DNA from: Chitiniphilus purpureus | GTDB taxonomy: Bacteria > Pseudomonadota > Gammaproteobacteria > Burkholderiales > Chitinibacteraceae | Direction: 5' to 3' | Length of the DNA: 64,000 bases | Assembly (NCBI RefSeq): GCF_025642115.1 | Contig: NZ_CP106753.1 | Span: 953,501 to 1,017,500, forward strand | Shown: piece by piece, positions 43,313-52,449 of the stretch | How positions within the stretch are numbered: position 1 is the stretch's first letter | How the letters are laid out: each line of letters opens with the position of its first letter | Made by a program: the position numbers and the translations under genes | The notes under the pieces: generated by a model | What the model was told of the DNA's origin: nothing | The model's database searches: none | What the model saw: only the letters and a program-made list of their open reading frames with translations

Positions 43313-45337
43313 TTACACCTTCAGCAACGCAGCACGCCCCGGCAACCAGCGATCCAGATGGCTCAGCGCGGCCGGCCTGTCGTGGGCGAGCAGCGTATCG
43401 GCAGCCTCGCGCGCCGCCTCCACCAGATCGGCGTCCGCCTCCAGGTCGGCGAAGCGCAGCATGGGCACGCCCGACTGTTTCACCCCGGCCAGCTCGCCCG
43501 GGCCGCGGATGCGCAGGTCCTCCTGGGCGATGATGAAGCCGTCGGTGTTCTCGAAGATCACCTTGAGCCGCTCCTTGGCGGTGTCGCCAAGCGGCCCGCA
43601 ATACAGCAGCACACACAGGCTGGCATGCGTTCCGCGGCCGACGCGGCCACGCAGCTGGTGCAACTGCGCAAGACCCATGCGCTCGGCATGTTCGATCACC
43701 ATCAGGCTGGCATTGGCGACGTCCACGCCGACCTCGATCACCGTGGTGGCCACCAGGACCTGGATGCGGTTGGCAATGAAGGCCTCCATCACCGCGGCCT
43801 TCTCGTCCGGTTTCATCTTGCCGTGCAAAAGCCCGACCGCCACGCCGTCCAGCTCCTCGGCAAGCTGGGCATGGGTATCGACCGCGGTCTGCAGCTGCAG
43901 CGCCTCCGATTCCTCGATCAACGGGCAGACCCAGTAGGCCTGGCGTCCCTCGGCCACCTTGGCGGCAATGCGCGCGATCACCTCGTCGCGGCGCGCATCC
44001 GACACCAGCTTGGTCAGAATAGGCGTGCGCCCGGGGGGCAGCTCGTCGATCACGCTCACATCCAGGTCGGCATAGAAGCTCATCGCCAGCGTGCGCGGGA
44101 TCGGTGTGGCGCTCATCATCAGCTGGTGCGGGCTCTGCCCCTTGGCGCGCATCGCCAGCCGCTGCGCCACGCCGAAACGATGCTGCTCGTCGACGATGGC
44201 CAGACCCAGATTCCGGAATTCGACCTGCTGCTGGAAGATCGCATGGGTGCCGACCACCAACGGTGCGACGCCCAACGCCGCATCCTCGAGCGCGCTGCGT
44301 TTTTCCTTGGCCTTGAGCGAGCCGGCCAGCCAGACCACCTTGATGTCCAGCGGCGCGAGCCAGCCCGAGAGCTTGCGGAAATGCTGTTCGGCCAGGATCT
44401 CGGTGGGCGCAAGCAAGGCCACCTGGTAGCCGCATTCGATGGCATGGCAGGCGGCGATCGCCGCGACGATGGTCTTGCCCGAGCCCACATCGCCCTGCAG
44501 CAGCCGCTGCATCGGATAGGGCTGTGCCAGATCGCGGGCGATCTCCAGCAACACGCGGTTCTGCGCCCGGGTTAGCGCGAACGGCAGGCTGGCGACCAAT
44601 CGCGCCGCCAGCCGTCCATCCGCGGCGATCACCGGCGCGTCGCGCTCGCGCCGTGCGGCGCGCGCCAGCCGCAGGCTGAGCTGCTGCGCCAGCAACTCAT
44701 CGAACTTGAGCCGCCGCCACGCCGGATGGGTGCGGTGCTGCAGCGCCACGTTGGGAATGTCGGGCGTGGGCGAATGAAGCAGATGCACGCTATGGGCAAA
44801 GGGCGGCAGGCCATAGGCGTCGCGCATCGCCTGCGGCAGCGGATCGGCAAGGTCGCACGCACGCAGCGCCTTGCCGATCAGCTTGGCCAGCGCAGCCTGG
44901 CTGAGCCCGGCCGTGGTGGGGTAGACCGGCGTCAGCGCCTCGGACAGCGCGGCGCCGTCGCCCACGTTCCGGATCTTGGGGTGCACCATCTCGTCGCCCC
45001 AGAAGCCGCGGCGGATCTCCCCCAGCAGGCGCACCCGCTTGCCCACGGCCAACTGCTGTGCCTGATTGGGGTAGTAATTGATCAGCCGCACCACCAGCAT
45101 GCCGCTGGCGTCCGCCACCCGCGCCACCAGCTGTTTCTTCGGCCGGAACATCACGTCCAGCGTCTGCACCTCGCCCTCGACCTGCACATTGGTCCCGGTC
45201 AGTGCGTCGGCGATCGGCACCAGATGCGTTTCGTCCTCATAGCGCAGCGGCAGGTGCAGCACCAGGTCGAACAGGCGGTGGATGCCCAGCTTGGCCAGGC
45301 GCGACTGGACAGCAGGGGTGAGGGTGGCAAAATCCAT
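43313..45337 (-). CDS. recG: ATP-dependent DNA helicase RecG
   Basis: A 674-residue branch-migration helicase that remodels stalled forks and recombination junctions. The N-terminal OB/wedge domain (about 60-150) is followed by the superfamily 2 core: Walker A GDVGSGKT, LAPTEILAEQH, VDEQHRFGV, MSATPIPRTL, RIQVLVATTVIEVGVDV and HQLRGRVGRG. The C-terminal DL-RGPGEL-like segment (RIRGPGELAGVKQSG) is diagnostic of RecG. Start at 45337 gives a normal N-terminus. Confidence 0.95.
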   Translation of the reverse strand: MDFATLTPAVQSRLAKLGIHRLFDLVLHLPLRYEDETHLVPIADALTGTNVQVEGEVQTLDVMFRPKKQLVARVADASGMLVVRLINYYPNQAQQLAVGKRVRLLGEIRRGFWGDEMVHPKIRNVGDGAALSEALTPVYPTTAGLSQAALAKLIGKALRACDLADPLPQAMRDAYGLPPFAHSVHLLHSPTPDIPNVALQHRTHPAWRRLKFDELLAQQLSLRLARAARRERDAPVIAADGRLAARLVASLPFALTRAQNRVLLEIARDLAQPYPMQRLLQGDVGSGKTIVAAIAACHAIECGYQVALLAPTEILAEQHFRKLSGWLAPLDIKVVWLAGSLKAKEKRSALEDAALGVAPLVVGTHAIFQQQVEFRNLGLAIVDEQHRFGVAQRLAMRAKGQSPHQLMMSATPIPRTLAMSFYADLDVSVIDELPPGRTPILTKLVSDARRDEVIARIAAKVAEGRQAYWVCPLIEESEALQLQTAVDTHAQLAEELDGVAVGLLHGKMKPDEKAAVMEAFIANRIQVLVATTVIEVGVDVANASLMVIEHAERMGLAQLHQLRGRVGRGTHASLCVLLYCGPLGDTAKERLKVIFENTDGFIIAQEDLRIRGPGELAGVKQSGVPMLRFADLEADADLVEAAREAADTLLAHDRPAALSHLDRWLPGRAALLKV

Positions 45338-45541
45338 GAGTGGAACGGTCGTTCTGCGTGCGGCTACTTTAGCCGGTTTGGCACGGTGCGCAAAGCGGAC
45401 ACCCACGGTGAACGCCTGATCTGCAAGCAATCGTTCATGAACGAAATCGTGCAGCTGTCACGGGGCTGCGGTGCTGCGGATGCTATGTTGACACCCCAGG
45501 CTGGCTAAGCCGGCCTCAACCCGCGATTGCAAGGAGTGCAT

Positions 45542-45946
45542 ATGCAAGTGCAGAACTATCTGTTCTTCGACGGGCGCTGTGAACAGGCGCTGAATTTCTA
45601 CCAGCAGACGCTTGGCGCGCAGATCACCCAGCTGATGCGTTTCGCCGACGCCCCTGAGGAAGAACAGGGCCCGCCTGAATGGCGCGACAAGGTGATGCAC
45701 GCCAGCCTGACCATCGGCCAGACCGCGCTGATGGCCTCCGACGGCATGCCCGGGCAATCGACCCCGATGCAGGGCTTCAGCCTCGCGCTGGACCCGGCCA
45801 CGCTGGATGAAGGCCGACGCCTGTTCGACGCACTGGCACAGGGTGGCCAGATCGAGATGCCGTTCGGCCCCACCTTCTGGGCCAAGGGTTTCGGCATGCT
45901 GCGCGACCAGTTCGGTGTGCCATGGATGGTGAATGTGGAAGGGTGA
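45542..45946 (+). CDS. PhnB-like VOC-fold protein
   Basis: A 134-residue single-domain protein of the vicinal-oxygen-chelate superfamily, PhnB/YjdN type: YLFFDGRCEQALNFYQQTLGAQ, KVMHASLTIGQTALMASDG and FWAKGFGMLRDQFGVPWMVN. AAGGAG precedes the ATG at 45542. PhnB-like members are often called 3-demethylubiquinone methyltransferase-like but are uncharacterised; no function should be assumed. Confidence 0.9.
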   Translation: MQVQNYLFFDGRCEQALNFYQQTLGAQITQLMRFADAPEEEQGPPEWRDKVMHASLTIGQTALMASDGMPGQSTPMQGFSLALDPATLDEGRRLFDALAQGGQIEMPFGPTFWAKGFGMLRDQFGVPWMVNVEG

Positions 45947-46000
45947 TCAGGATGGGGCGGGCTTGGCAGTCGCTGCAGGCCCGCCGTGGCGTCTGCCCGT

Positions 46001-46318
46001 TCACTCGTCGTAATAAACCCGGAACGCCTTCAGCACCGCCGGATCAGCCCGGTACTTGCGCTTGATTGCCGCCACCTCGCGTTCGACCTGATCGCAGCGC
46101 AGCTCGGTCAGTACCTGGTTGATCTCCTGGTCGCGTGCTGAACGGTCGCCGTTGAATTCGCCGGCGAAATGATTGCAGTTGACGCCGCGATCCAGGAGGG
46201 CAGCAGCGTCTCGGGGCAGTGAGCGCCGTACCTTGTCGTAGTCGCCACAGGGATCGGAGCCGGCGGCGCAGCCGGATGCCATCAGCAACAGCAGAGATGC
46301 AAGCAGGGTGCGTTGCAT
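46001..46318 (-). CDS. Small hypothetical lipoprotein
   Basis: A 105-residue protein with a lipoprotein signal peptide; the lipobox MASGC gives Cys17 as the lipidated residue. The mature part is charged and helical, with three further cysteines (Cys23, one in NCNHFAGEFNGDR, and one in LRCDQVE). NHFAGEFNGDRSARDQEIN resembles small uncharacterised proteobacterial lipoproteins. There is no neighbour-based clue; the gene lies between two VOC genes. Confidence 0.75.
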   Translation of the reverse strand: MQRTLLASLLLLMASGCAAGSDPCGDYDKVRRSLPRDAAALLDRGVNCNHFAGEFNGDRSARDQEINQVLTELRCDQVEREVAAIKRKYRADPAVLKAFRVYYDE

Positions 46319-46416
46319 GTGGGGTCTCGAACGTGAAGGTGGGGTGCCGGTGCAGCCGTGGCCGGTCCCCAGGTGGGCAGGCGCCAGGGCGCGCGCCCAC
46401 CCGCGGACGACCGCGG

Positions 46417-46818
46417 TTACTGCCCGTTCCAGGTGAACTCGATCCTGATACCGCCCGGCTCGTAGCACATCATGTGCTTGCGCGGCCCACCGCCAAGCAG
46501 CTCCGGCGCGAATTCGATACGCGCACCGGGGAATTGCGAGAGCCGTTCGGCAAGCTCAAAAAGCCGCGATTCGGATTCGACCTCCAGTGCCAGATGATGC
46601 AGGCCCACGTTGGTGCGCCGGTTGAATTCGTGCACCGCCTGCGCATGATCGACCTGCCACAAGGTCAGCTTCACGTGGCCGTCGGTGACCATGGTCCTGG
46701 GGTACGAATCGTCCCTGCCTGATTCGGTCCAACCCAGTCCTTCGACAAAGAAGCGTGTGGTATCGGCAAGGTTGAAAACCGCCAAACCCAGGTGATGCAA
46801 GCCCTTGGTACTAGCCAT
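46417..46818 (-). CDS. VOC/glyoxalase-family protein
   Basis: A 133-residue glyoxalase/bleomycin-resistance-type protein with two beta-alpha-beta-beta-beta modules: LHHLGLAVFNLADTTRFF and VGLHHLALEVESESRLFELA, ending MMCYEPGGIRIEFTW. The possible metal ligands are His8, His74 and a late Glu in IRIEF. Substrate unknown. Start ATG at 46818. Confidence 0.88.
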   Translation of the reverse strand: MASTKGLHHLGLAVFNLADTTRFFVEGLGWTESGRDDSYPRTMVTDGHVKLTLWQVDHAQAVHEFNRRTNVGLHHLALEVESESRLFELAERLSQFPGARIEFAPELLGGGPRKHMMCYEPGGIRIEFTWNGQ

Positions 46819-46990
46819 GTGTCTCAGACTCCGGATCGAGAATGCGTAAAGAGGGTAGCCGTCACGAGGCAGGATGGACCTGCTGACGCATACGGCACGG
46901 CATGGAGCATATTGCGGGTGTGCAAATGAAGCGAGTCTGGGAACGCAGACCACGGCAGGAGTTCATCATATGGCCTGTGCGCACCCGGGT

Positions 46991-47545
46991 TCATGGGTGG
47001 GGAAGGGTCGGCGCCGTGGCCCTGGGCAGCGCACGCTGGGGAATTGCCTGGGCCGGCGCCTTGCCACCCGAGGCGATCCAGCGCAGCACCCTTACCCACC
47101 GTGACCACGCAGGCAATTGCGGTGCCAGCCCGAGCGACGCCTGGGCAGTCGCCAGTGCGTCTTCGAGCAAGGCATCGTGCAGCGGCCGGTAGACCAGCGG
47201 CCATGACAGCATCGCCCAGCCGCGCGCCTTCATCTGCAGCGTGTGCCGCAGGATGACGGCCTGCTGCGGACCGGTCAGGATTTCGAATGCATGCAGGCCA
47301 TCGAATCCGGGCGGCCCGCCAAACCGGAATCGGATTGCCCGCCCTGGCACATAGTGTTCGACCATATAGCGTATCGGCCCGTGGCCTCCCGCTGCGCCTT
47401 CGCCCAGCGGCCGGTCGAGCCGCATCCGGGGCCAGGCCTGTCCCGGCCATAGCCGATCGTCTTTCGAGGCGAGCGTATCGAGCAGGGCCCCCACTACAGC
47501 CGGGTCCATGTCGAACGTGCGCTGATGGATGTTGAGCACCTGCAT
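46991..47545 (-). CDS. SRPBCC-like (START/polyketide-cyclase fold) hypothetical protein
   Basis: A 184-residue soluble protein. The pattern GPIRYMVEHYVPGRAIRFRF, then GLHAFEIL and RHTLQMKARGWAML, resembles the helix-grip SRPBCC fold that binds hydrophobic ligands. The C-terminal 30 residues are Ala/Pro-rich. No signal peptide is seen. Family identity is tentative, but codon use and the clean ATG at 47545 support a real gene. Confidence 0.7.
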   Translation of the reverse strand: MQVLNIHQRTFDMDPAVVGALLDTLASKDDRLWPGQAWPRMRLDRPLGEGAAGGHGPIRYMVEHYVPGRAIRFRFGGPPGFDGLHAFEILTGPQQAVILRHTLQMKARGWAMLSWPLVYRPLHDALLEDALATAQASLGLAPQLPAWSRWVRVLRWIASGGKAPAQAIPQRALPRATAPTLPHP

Positions 47546-47651
47546 GCGTTGCTTCCCGATATGCCCATCGATACACGACCGGTTCAGATGCGATGCCGGT
47601 GGTCACAGCGTACCCTGTCCCGGCCAGCCGGCGCTGGCGCCGCCCGGCCGA

Positions 47652-48758
47652 TCACCCCCGCCGTGCTGGCCGCTCCCCGCGCAGCGCGTTGCGGTGATAG
47701 GCGGCCTTCAGGCGAACGGTCAGCGCCGGGCGTAGCGTGAGGCCCAACTGGTCGGCCTGGCCGCGGTAGCGCAGGTCGGGCATGCCGTAGTCGCCCTGGC
47801 TGCGCCATTGGGCTTCGTTGACCCGATATTGCGCCAGCCGCAGGTTGCAGTAGTCCCCCAGTTGGCGTGCGAGACGCGCATCGGCTGCCGGCAGGCGCCA
47901 GCCGGCGGCGACCTGGGCTTCCTTGGCGCAGGCGGACAGGGCCGTCTGGGCGCGGGCGAAGGCCGCGGTGCGTGTTGCGGGATCGGTACGCAGCCAGAAC
48001 GCGCCGAATTGATCGTAGCGCGTCATGGTGTCGACAAAGCGGATGAGGGCGGCGTCGAAGCGCAACGTATCGGTGCGCTGGCTGTACAGCAGGCCGCCCA
48101 GCAGGGCCAGCGCGCCGAGCGCGATGGCAAAGGCATCGCGGCCGGCGTGCGGGCGCCGAGCGGCCCAGGCATAGCCCCAGGCCAGCACGCCACCGCCGAG
48201 CAGGCCGCCGATATGGTTGGCATTGTCGATGCCGTCGATGATCAGGCCCAGTGCCAGGTTGAGCACGATCACCTGGCCGATCTGCCGCAGCGCCTGCCGC
48301 CCGCCCGGCCCGGCCCGGTGGCGTTCGGCCAGCAGCAGCGCAAAGCAGGCGCCAGCGAGCCCCATGATGGCGCCGGAGGCCCCGGCGCTGATGGTGGCGG
48401 CGTTCCACAGCGTGCTGGCCAGCCCGCCGGCCAGGCCGGCGACAAGGTAGAGCAGGCTGAAGCGCACCGGGCCGAGCTGACGTTCCAGCAGGGGGCCGAG
48501 GATGGCGAGCGAGTACATGTTGACCAGCAGGTGCACCACACCGATATGCAGGAACATGCTGGAAAGCAGCCGCCACGGCTCGCCACCCAGCGTCAGGCCA
48601 TGCTGGTTGGCGCCCCAGCGCACCAGTTCGCCGCCGGCCGCGCCCCACAGCGACACGCCTTGCAGCAACTGGAGCAGCATGACCAGCACATTGGCACCCA
48701 ACAGCAACAGGGTGACCGGGCTGCGGCGGAACCAGGAGGGCGGGGGCAGGATGGACAT
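47652..48758 (-). CDS. Rhomboid-family intramembrane serine protease
   Basis: A 368-residue membrane protein. The catalytic serine is in SAGASGAIMG (Ser128) and the histidine in DNANHIGGLLGG (His182); HIGVVHLLVNMYSL is the conserved TM2 histidine motif and GGEPWRLLSSMFLH the L1 region. Six core membrane segments run to about residue 195, then an extra TM and a 130-residue soluble C-terminal extension. It cleaves membrane proteins within the bilayer; substrates unknown. The ATG at 48758 sits behind AGGAGG-poor sequence, but the N-terminus is of normal length. Confidence 0.92.
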   Translation of the reverse strand: MSILPPPSWFRRSPVTLLLLGANVLVMLLQLLQGVSLWGAAGGELVRWGANQHGLTLGGEPWRLLSSMFLHIGVVHLLVNMYSLAILGPLLERQLGPVRFSLLYLVAGLAGGLASTLWNAATISAGASGAIMGLAGACFALLLAERHRAGPGGRQALRQIGQVIVLNLALGLIIDGIDNANHIGGLLGGGVLAWGYAWAARRPHAGRDAFAIALGALALLGGLLYSQRTDTLRFDAALIRFVDTMTRYDQFGAFWLRTDPATRTAAFARAQTALSACAKEAQVAAGWRLPAADARLARQLGDYCNLRLAQYRVNEAQWRSQGDYGMPDLRYRGQADQLGLTLRPALTVRLKAAYHRNALRGERPARRG

Positions 48759-48986
48759 GGTGTGCGGTCTGGCAGGGACGGGATGGGGCGGCATGCCGCC
48801 GCCGACAGGATATTACCCTTGCCGCCGCCCAGGGCGGTAGGCACAGCGCGGCTGCATTTTGCAATGCAGCATGGACACACCGGCTGGCACTGGCGACGGC
48901 ACCATTCCCACCGTGGGCCTGCGTGGCGCGTGTTATCTATTGAGACAAGAGGCCGGCAACGGTCCAACCTGTCCGGAGAAGCAGCG

Positions 48987-50765
48987 ATGGCACACGACTA
49001 CCACGGGATCGCCCGCGAGATCCTGGCCTTGCTCGGCGGCGCCGGCAATATTGCGCAACTGACCCATTGCATCACCCGGCTGCGGCTGGTGCTGCACGAC
49101 CCGTCGCTGGCGCAGACCGAGGCGTTGCAGGCGATTCCGCTGGTCAAGGCAGCCCTTGCCAGTGCCGGCGGCTATCAGATCGTGATCGGCGCGGGCGAGG
49201 TGGAGCAGGTGCATGCCGAGCTGGCCAAGCTGGTGGCAGCGGCGCCCGCTGATGCGCCGCCGCCAGCGGCGGTGCACGCAGTCCCGGCGGCAGGCGAGCC
49301 GGACTACCGCCATGTGGCCGGCGACATCCTGGCTGCGCTGGGCGGCGCCGAGAACGTGGAACAGCTGACCTACTGCCTGACCCGGCTGCGCTGCGTGCTG
49401 CGCGACGACCGTCGTGCCCAGCTCGACGTGCTGCAGGCGGTGCCGTTGGTCAAGGGCGCGCTGGCCGCGGCCGGGCTGCATCAGATCGTGATCGGCCCGG
49501 ACGAGGCCCGCCGGGTGTACGACGAGCTGACCGAACTGATCGGCGCGGCCCGGATGGCGGCGCCGCCGTCGGCGGAGCCGCGCTTGCGCGAGGTGGGCGC
49601 CCGGGCGCTGCAATCGCCGCAGCGCATCGTGCGCATGTTCGCCGATGTGTTCGTGCCCATCCTGCCCGCCATCGTCGCTGCCGGCCTGCTGATGGGCATC
49701 AACAACCTGCTGGGCGTGCGCGGCCTGTTCTTCGACGGGGAGAGCGTGCTGACCGCGTTGCCGCAGCTCGACGGCCTGTGGCGCATGATCAGCCTGATGG
49801 CCAGCACCTCGCTGGTGTTCCTGCCCGCACTGGTGGGGTGGGCGGCGGCCCGCCGTTTCGGCGGCAGCGAACTCCTGGGGTTGGTGCTGGGATTGATGCT
49901 GGTGCACCCGCAGCTGCTCAACGCCTCGCACTATGGCCGGGCCGCTGCCGGCATCAACGGCGCCGCGGTACCGTATTTCGATATTCTGGGGCTGTTCCAG
50001 GTGGAGCAGGTGGGCTACCAGGGGCAGATCCTGCCGATGCTGGTCACCGCCTGGGTGATGAGCCGGGTGGAGCTGTGGCTGCGCGCGCGGGTGGCGCCGA
50101 ACATGCAGATGCTGATCGTGCCGATCACCACGCTGGTGGTCAGCGGCGTGCTGGCGCTGGCGGTGATCGGCCCGGTGACGCGTCATGCCGGTGGCGGCAT
50201 CGCGCAGATGATCGTCTGGCTGTTCCAGAGCGCGCCGCTCCTGGGCGGGCTGCTGTTCGGGCTGCTGTACGCGCCACTGGTGGCCACCGGCATGCACCAT
50301 ATGTTCCTCGCCGCCGATCTGCAGCTGATGGCGGTGCAGGGCGGCACCTTCATCTGGCCGATGATCGCGCTGTGCAACGTCGCGCAGGGCAGCGCGGCGC
50401 TGGCGATGGCGTGGATCGCCAAGGCCGGCAACGAGCGCGGCATGGACTGGACCTCGGCGCTGTCGGCCTATTTCGGCATTGCCGAGCCGGCGCTGTTCGG
50501 GGTCAACCTGCGGCACAAGTTTCCGTTCTATGCCGCGCTGATCGGCTCGGCCATGGCCACCACACTGGTGTCGATGCACCACGTGACCGCCAGCGCCATC
50601 GGCGTGGGCGGGCTGCCGGCGGTGATCTCGGTGGTGCCGGCGCAGATCCCGGTGTATCTGGTCGGGGTGCTGATCGTGCTGCTGGTGCCGCTGGGCCTCA
50701 CCTGGTTGCTGTCCAAGCGTTATCGCCGCCTGGAAATCACCGATCCGGTGCTGGTCAGCGCGTAG
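48987..50765 (+). CDS. treB: PTS trehalose transporter subunit IIBC with duplicated EIIB
   Basis: A 592-residue PTS permease of the glucose family, likely trehalose-specific because treC follows after 12 bases. Two EIIB domains occur in tandem: residues 5-85 with phospho-Cys28 (LTHCITRLRLVL) and 105-190 with Cys130 (LTYCLTRLRCVL). They are joined by an Ala/Pro linker and followed by a ten-segment EIIC domain (about 210-585). E. coli TreB (473 residues) has only one EIIB. No EIIA is fused or adjacent, so a general EIIA-Glc must supply the phosphate. GGAGAA precedes the ATG. No TreR-type regulator is present nearby. Confidence 0.93.
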   Translation: MAHDYHGIAREILALLGGAGNIAQLTHCITRLRLVLHDPSLAQTEALQAIPLVKAALASAGGYQIVIGAGEVEQVHAELAKLVAAAPADAPPPAAVHAVPAAGEPDYRHVAGDILAALGGAENVEQLTYCLTRLRCVLRDDRRAQLDVLQAVPLVKGALAAAGLHQIVIGPDEARRVYDELTELIGAARMAAPPSAEPRLREVGARALQSPQRIVRMFADVFVPILPAIVAAGLLMGINNLLGVRGLFFDGESVLTALPQLDGLWRMISLMASTSLVFLPALVGWAAARRFGGSELLGLVLGLMLVHPQLLNASHYGRAAAGINGAAVPYFDILGLFQVEQVGYQGQILPMLVTAWVMSRVELWLRARVAPNMQMLIVPITTLVVSGVLALAVIGPVTRHAGGGIAQMIVWLFQSAPLLGGLLFGLLYAPLVATGMHHMFLAADLQLMAVQGGTFIWPMIALCNVAQGSAALAMAWIAKAGNERGMDWTSALSAYFGIAEPALFGVNLRHKFPFYAALIGSAMATTLVSMHHVTASAIGVGGLPAVISVVPAQIPVYLVGVLIVLLVPLGLTWLLSKRYRRLEITDPVLVSA

Positions 50766-50777
50766 GGGGGAGCCGCA

Positions 50778-52430
50778 ATGCAGGATTGGAAGCGCAGCAC
50801 GATCTATCAGATCTATCCCAAGAGCTTTCGCAGTGCGCGGGGCGGGTCGACCGGCGATCTGGCCGGGGTGATCGAGAAACTCGACTACCTGCAGTGGCTG
50901 GGGGTGGATTACCTGTGGTTGACGCCGATCTACGTCTCGCCGCAGCGTGACAATGGCTACGACGTGGCCGACTACCATGCGATCGATCCGCGCTACGGCA
51001 GCATGGCCGACTTCGAGCGGCTGGTGGCCGAGGCGGGCGCGCGCGGGTTGAAGATCATGATGGACATCGTGGTCAACCACACGTCGACTGACCACGCCTG
51101 GTTCCAGGCGGCGCGCCAGTCGCGCGACAACCCGTACCGGGATTACTACCTGTGGCGCGATGCGCCGAACAACTGGCAATCCAAGTTCGGCGGCCCGGCC
51201 TGGCAGTACGACGAGCGTACCGGACAGTACTATCTGCATCTCTTTGACGTGAGCCAGGCTGACCTGAACTGGGAAAACCCGGCGATGCGGCGCGATATCC
51301 ACGCGATGATGCGTTTCTGGCTGGACAAGGGCGTAGCCGGGTTCCGGCTGGATGTGATCAATCTGATCAGCAAGCCGCCCGATTTCCCCGAGGACGACAG
51401 TGACGGGCGCCGCTTCTACACCGATGGCCCGCGCATCCACGACCATCTGCAGGAAATGCACCGCGAGGTGTTCGCCGGCCGCGACGTGCTGACGGTGGGC
51501 GAGATGTCCTCCACCTCGCTGGCGCATTGCATCCGCTATTCGCATCCCGATGAGCGCGAGTTGTCGATGACCTTCAACTTCCACCATCTGAAGGTCGACT
51601 ATCCGGGCGGTGAAAAGTGGGTGGCGGTGCCGTACGACTTTGTCGCGCTCAAGCGCATCCTCTCGGAATGGCAGGAGGGCATGCACCTGGGCTGTGGCTG
51701 GAACGCGATCTTCTGGTGCAACCACGACCAGCCACGCGTGGTCAGCCGCTTCGGTGACGACGGGCGCTACCGGGTACAGTCGGCCAAGCTGCTTGCCACC
51801 GTGCTGCACGGTCTGCAGGGCACGCCCTATGTGTACCAGGGCGAGGAAATCGGCATGGCCAACCCGGGATTCGGGCACATCGAGCAATACCGCGACGTGG
51901 AGACGCTCAATGCCTGGCGCCGGCTGGTCACGGCCGGAGTGCCGGCCGAGACCGCGATGGCGGCGATCCGGCAGAAGTCGCGCGACAACGCGCGCACGCC
52001 GATGCAGTGGGATGCGGGCGCCCATGGCGGGTTTTCCAGCGCCGAACCGTGGATCGGCCTCGCGCCCGATTGGTGTGAGGTGAATGTGGCGGCGCAACGC
52101 AGCGATCCGGATTCGGTGCTGCATCACTACCGTCATCTGATCGGCCTGCGCAAGGCGTATCCGGTACTGGTGGAGGGGGCCTATCGCTGCCTGAGCCTCG
52201 ACGATCCGCGCATCTGGGCCTATCTGCGCCAATCATCCGATGCCTTGCTGCTGGTGGTGGGCAACTTCAGTGCCGAGACCGTGCGCTATACGGTCCCGGC
52301 GGGCACCGTGCCTGACGGTGCGACCGAGCTGCTGAGCGCCAACTACCCGTCGCCGCCACCACTTGCCGCGCAGATCCCGCTGCGCCCGTACGAGGCGGTG
52401 ATGTGGCATTGTCGACTGTCCGCCGGCTGA
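50778..52430 (+). CDS. treC: Alpha,alpha-phosphotrehalase (trehalose-6-phosphate hydrolase)
   Basis: A 550-residue GH13 enzyme that splits cytoplasmic trehalose 6-phosphate into glucose and glucose 6-phosphate. The nucleophile is Asp192 (GFRLDVIN), the acid/base Glu242 (TVGEMSS), and the transition-state stabiliser is in NHDQPR (Asp317); IMMDIVVNHTS is region I. The GH13 N-terminus WKRSTIYQIYPKSF is typical of the oligo-1,6-glucosidase/TreC group, and context next to treB decides for TreC. Confidence 0.94.
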   Translation: MQDWKRSTIYQIYPKSFRSARGGSTGDLAGVIEKLDYLQWLGVDYLWLTPIYVSPQRDNGYDVADYHAIDPRYGSMADFERLVAEAGARGLKIMMDIVVNHTSTDHAWFQAARQSRDNPYRDYYLWRDAPNNWQSKFGGPAWQYDERTGQYYLHLFDVSQADLNWENPAMRRDIHAMMRFWLDKGVAGFRLDVINLISKPPDFPEDDSDGRRFYTDGPRIHDHLQEMHREVFAGRDVLTVGEMSSTSLAHCIRYSHPDERELSMTFNFHHLKVDYPGGEKWVAVPYDFVALKRILSEWQEGMHLGCGWNAIFWCNHDQPRVVSRFGDDGRYRVQSAKLLATVLHGLQGTPYVYQGEEIGMANPGFGHIEQYRDVETLNAWRRLVTAGVPAETAMAAIRQKSRDNARTPMQWDAGAHGGFSSAEPWIGLAPDWCEVNVAAQRSDPDSVLHHYRHLIGLRKAYPVLVEGAYRCLSLDDPRIWAYLRQSSDALLLVVGNFSAETVRYTVPAGTVPDGATELLSANYPSPPPLAAQIPLRPYEAVMWHCRLSAG

Positions 52431-52449
52431 AGCCGGCGTAGGCCCGGCT
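52422..52449. terminator. Hairpin between convergent treC and cobW-type genes
   Basis: Two alternative hairpins overlap: GCCGGC-TGAA-GCCGGC (52422-52437) spanning the treC stop, and AGCCGG-N7-CCGGCT (52431-52449) filling the 18-base convergent gap. There is no U-tract, so termination is only likely. Confidence 0.35.

Noticed and set aside
48933..52232. Minus-strand open frame of nearly 1100 codons opposite treB and treC
   Set aside because: Low-complexity H/R/Q/D composition mirroring two well-recognised genes; no ribosome-binding site or family match.
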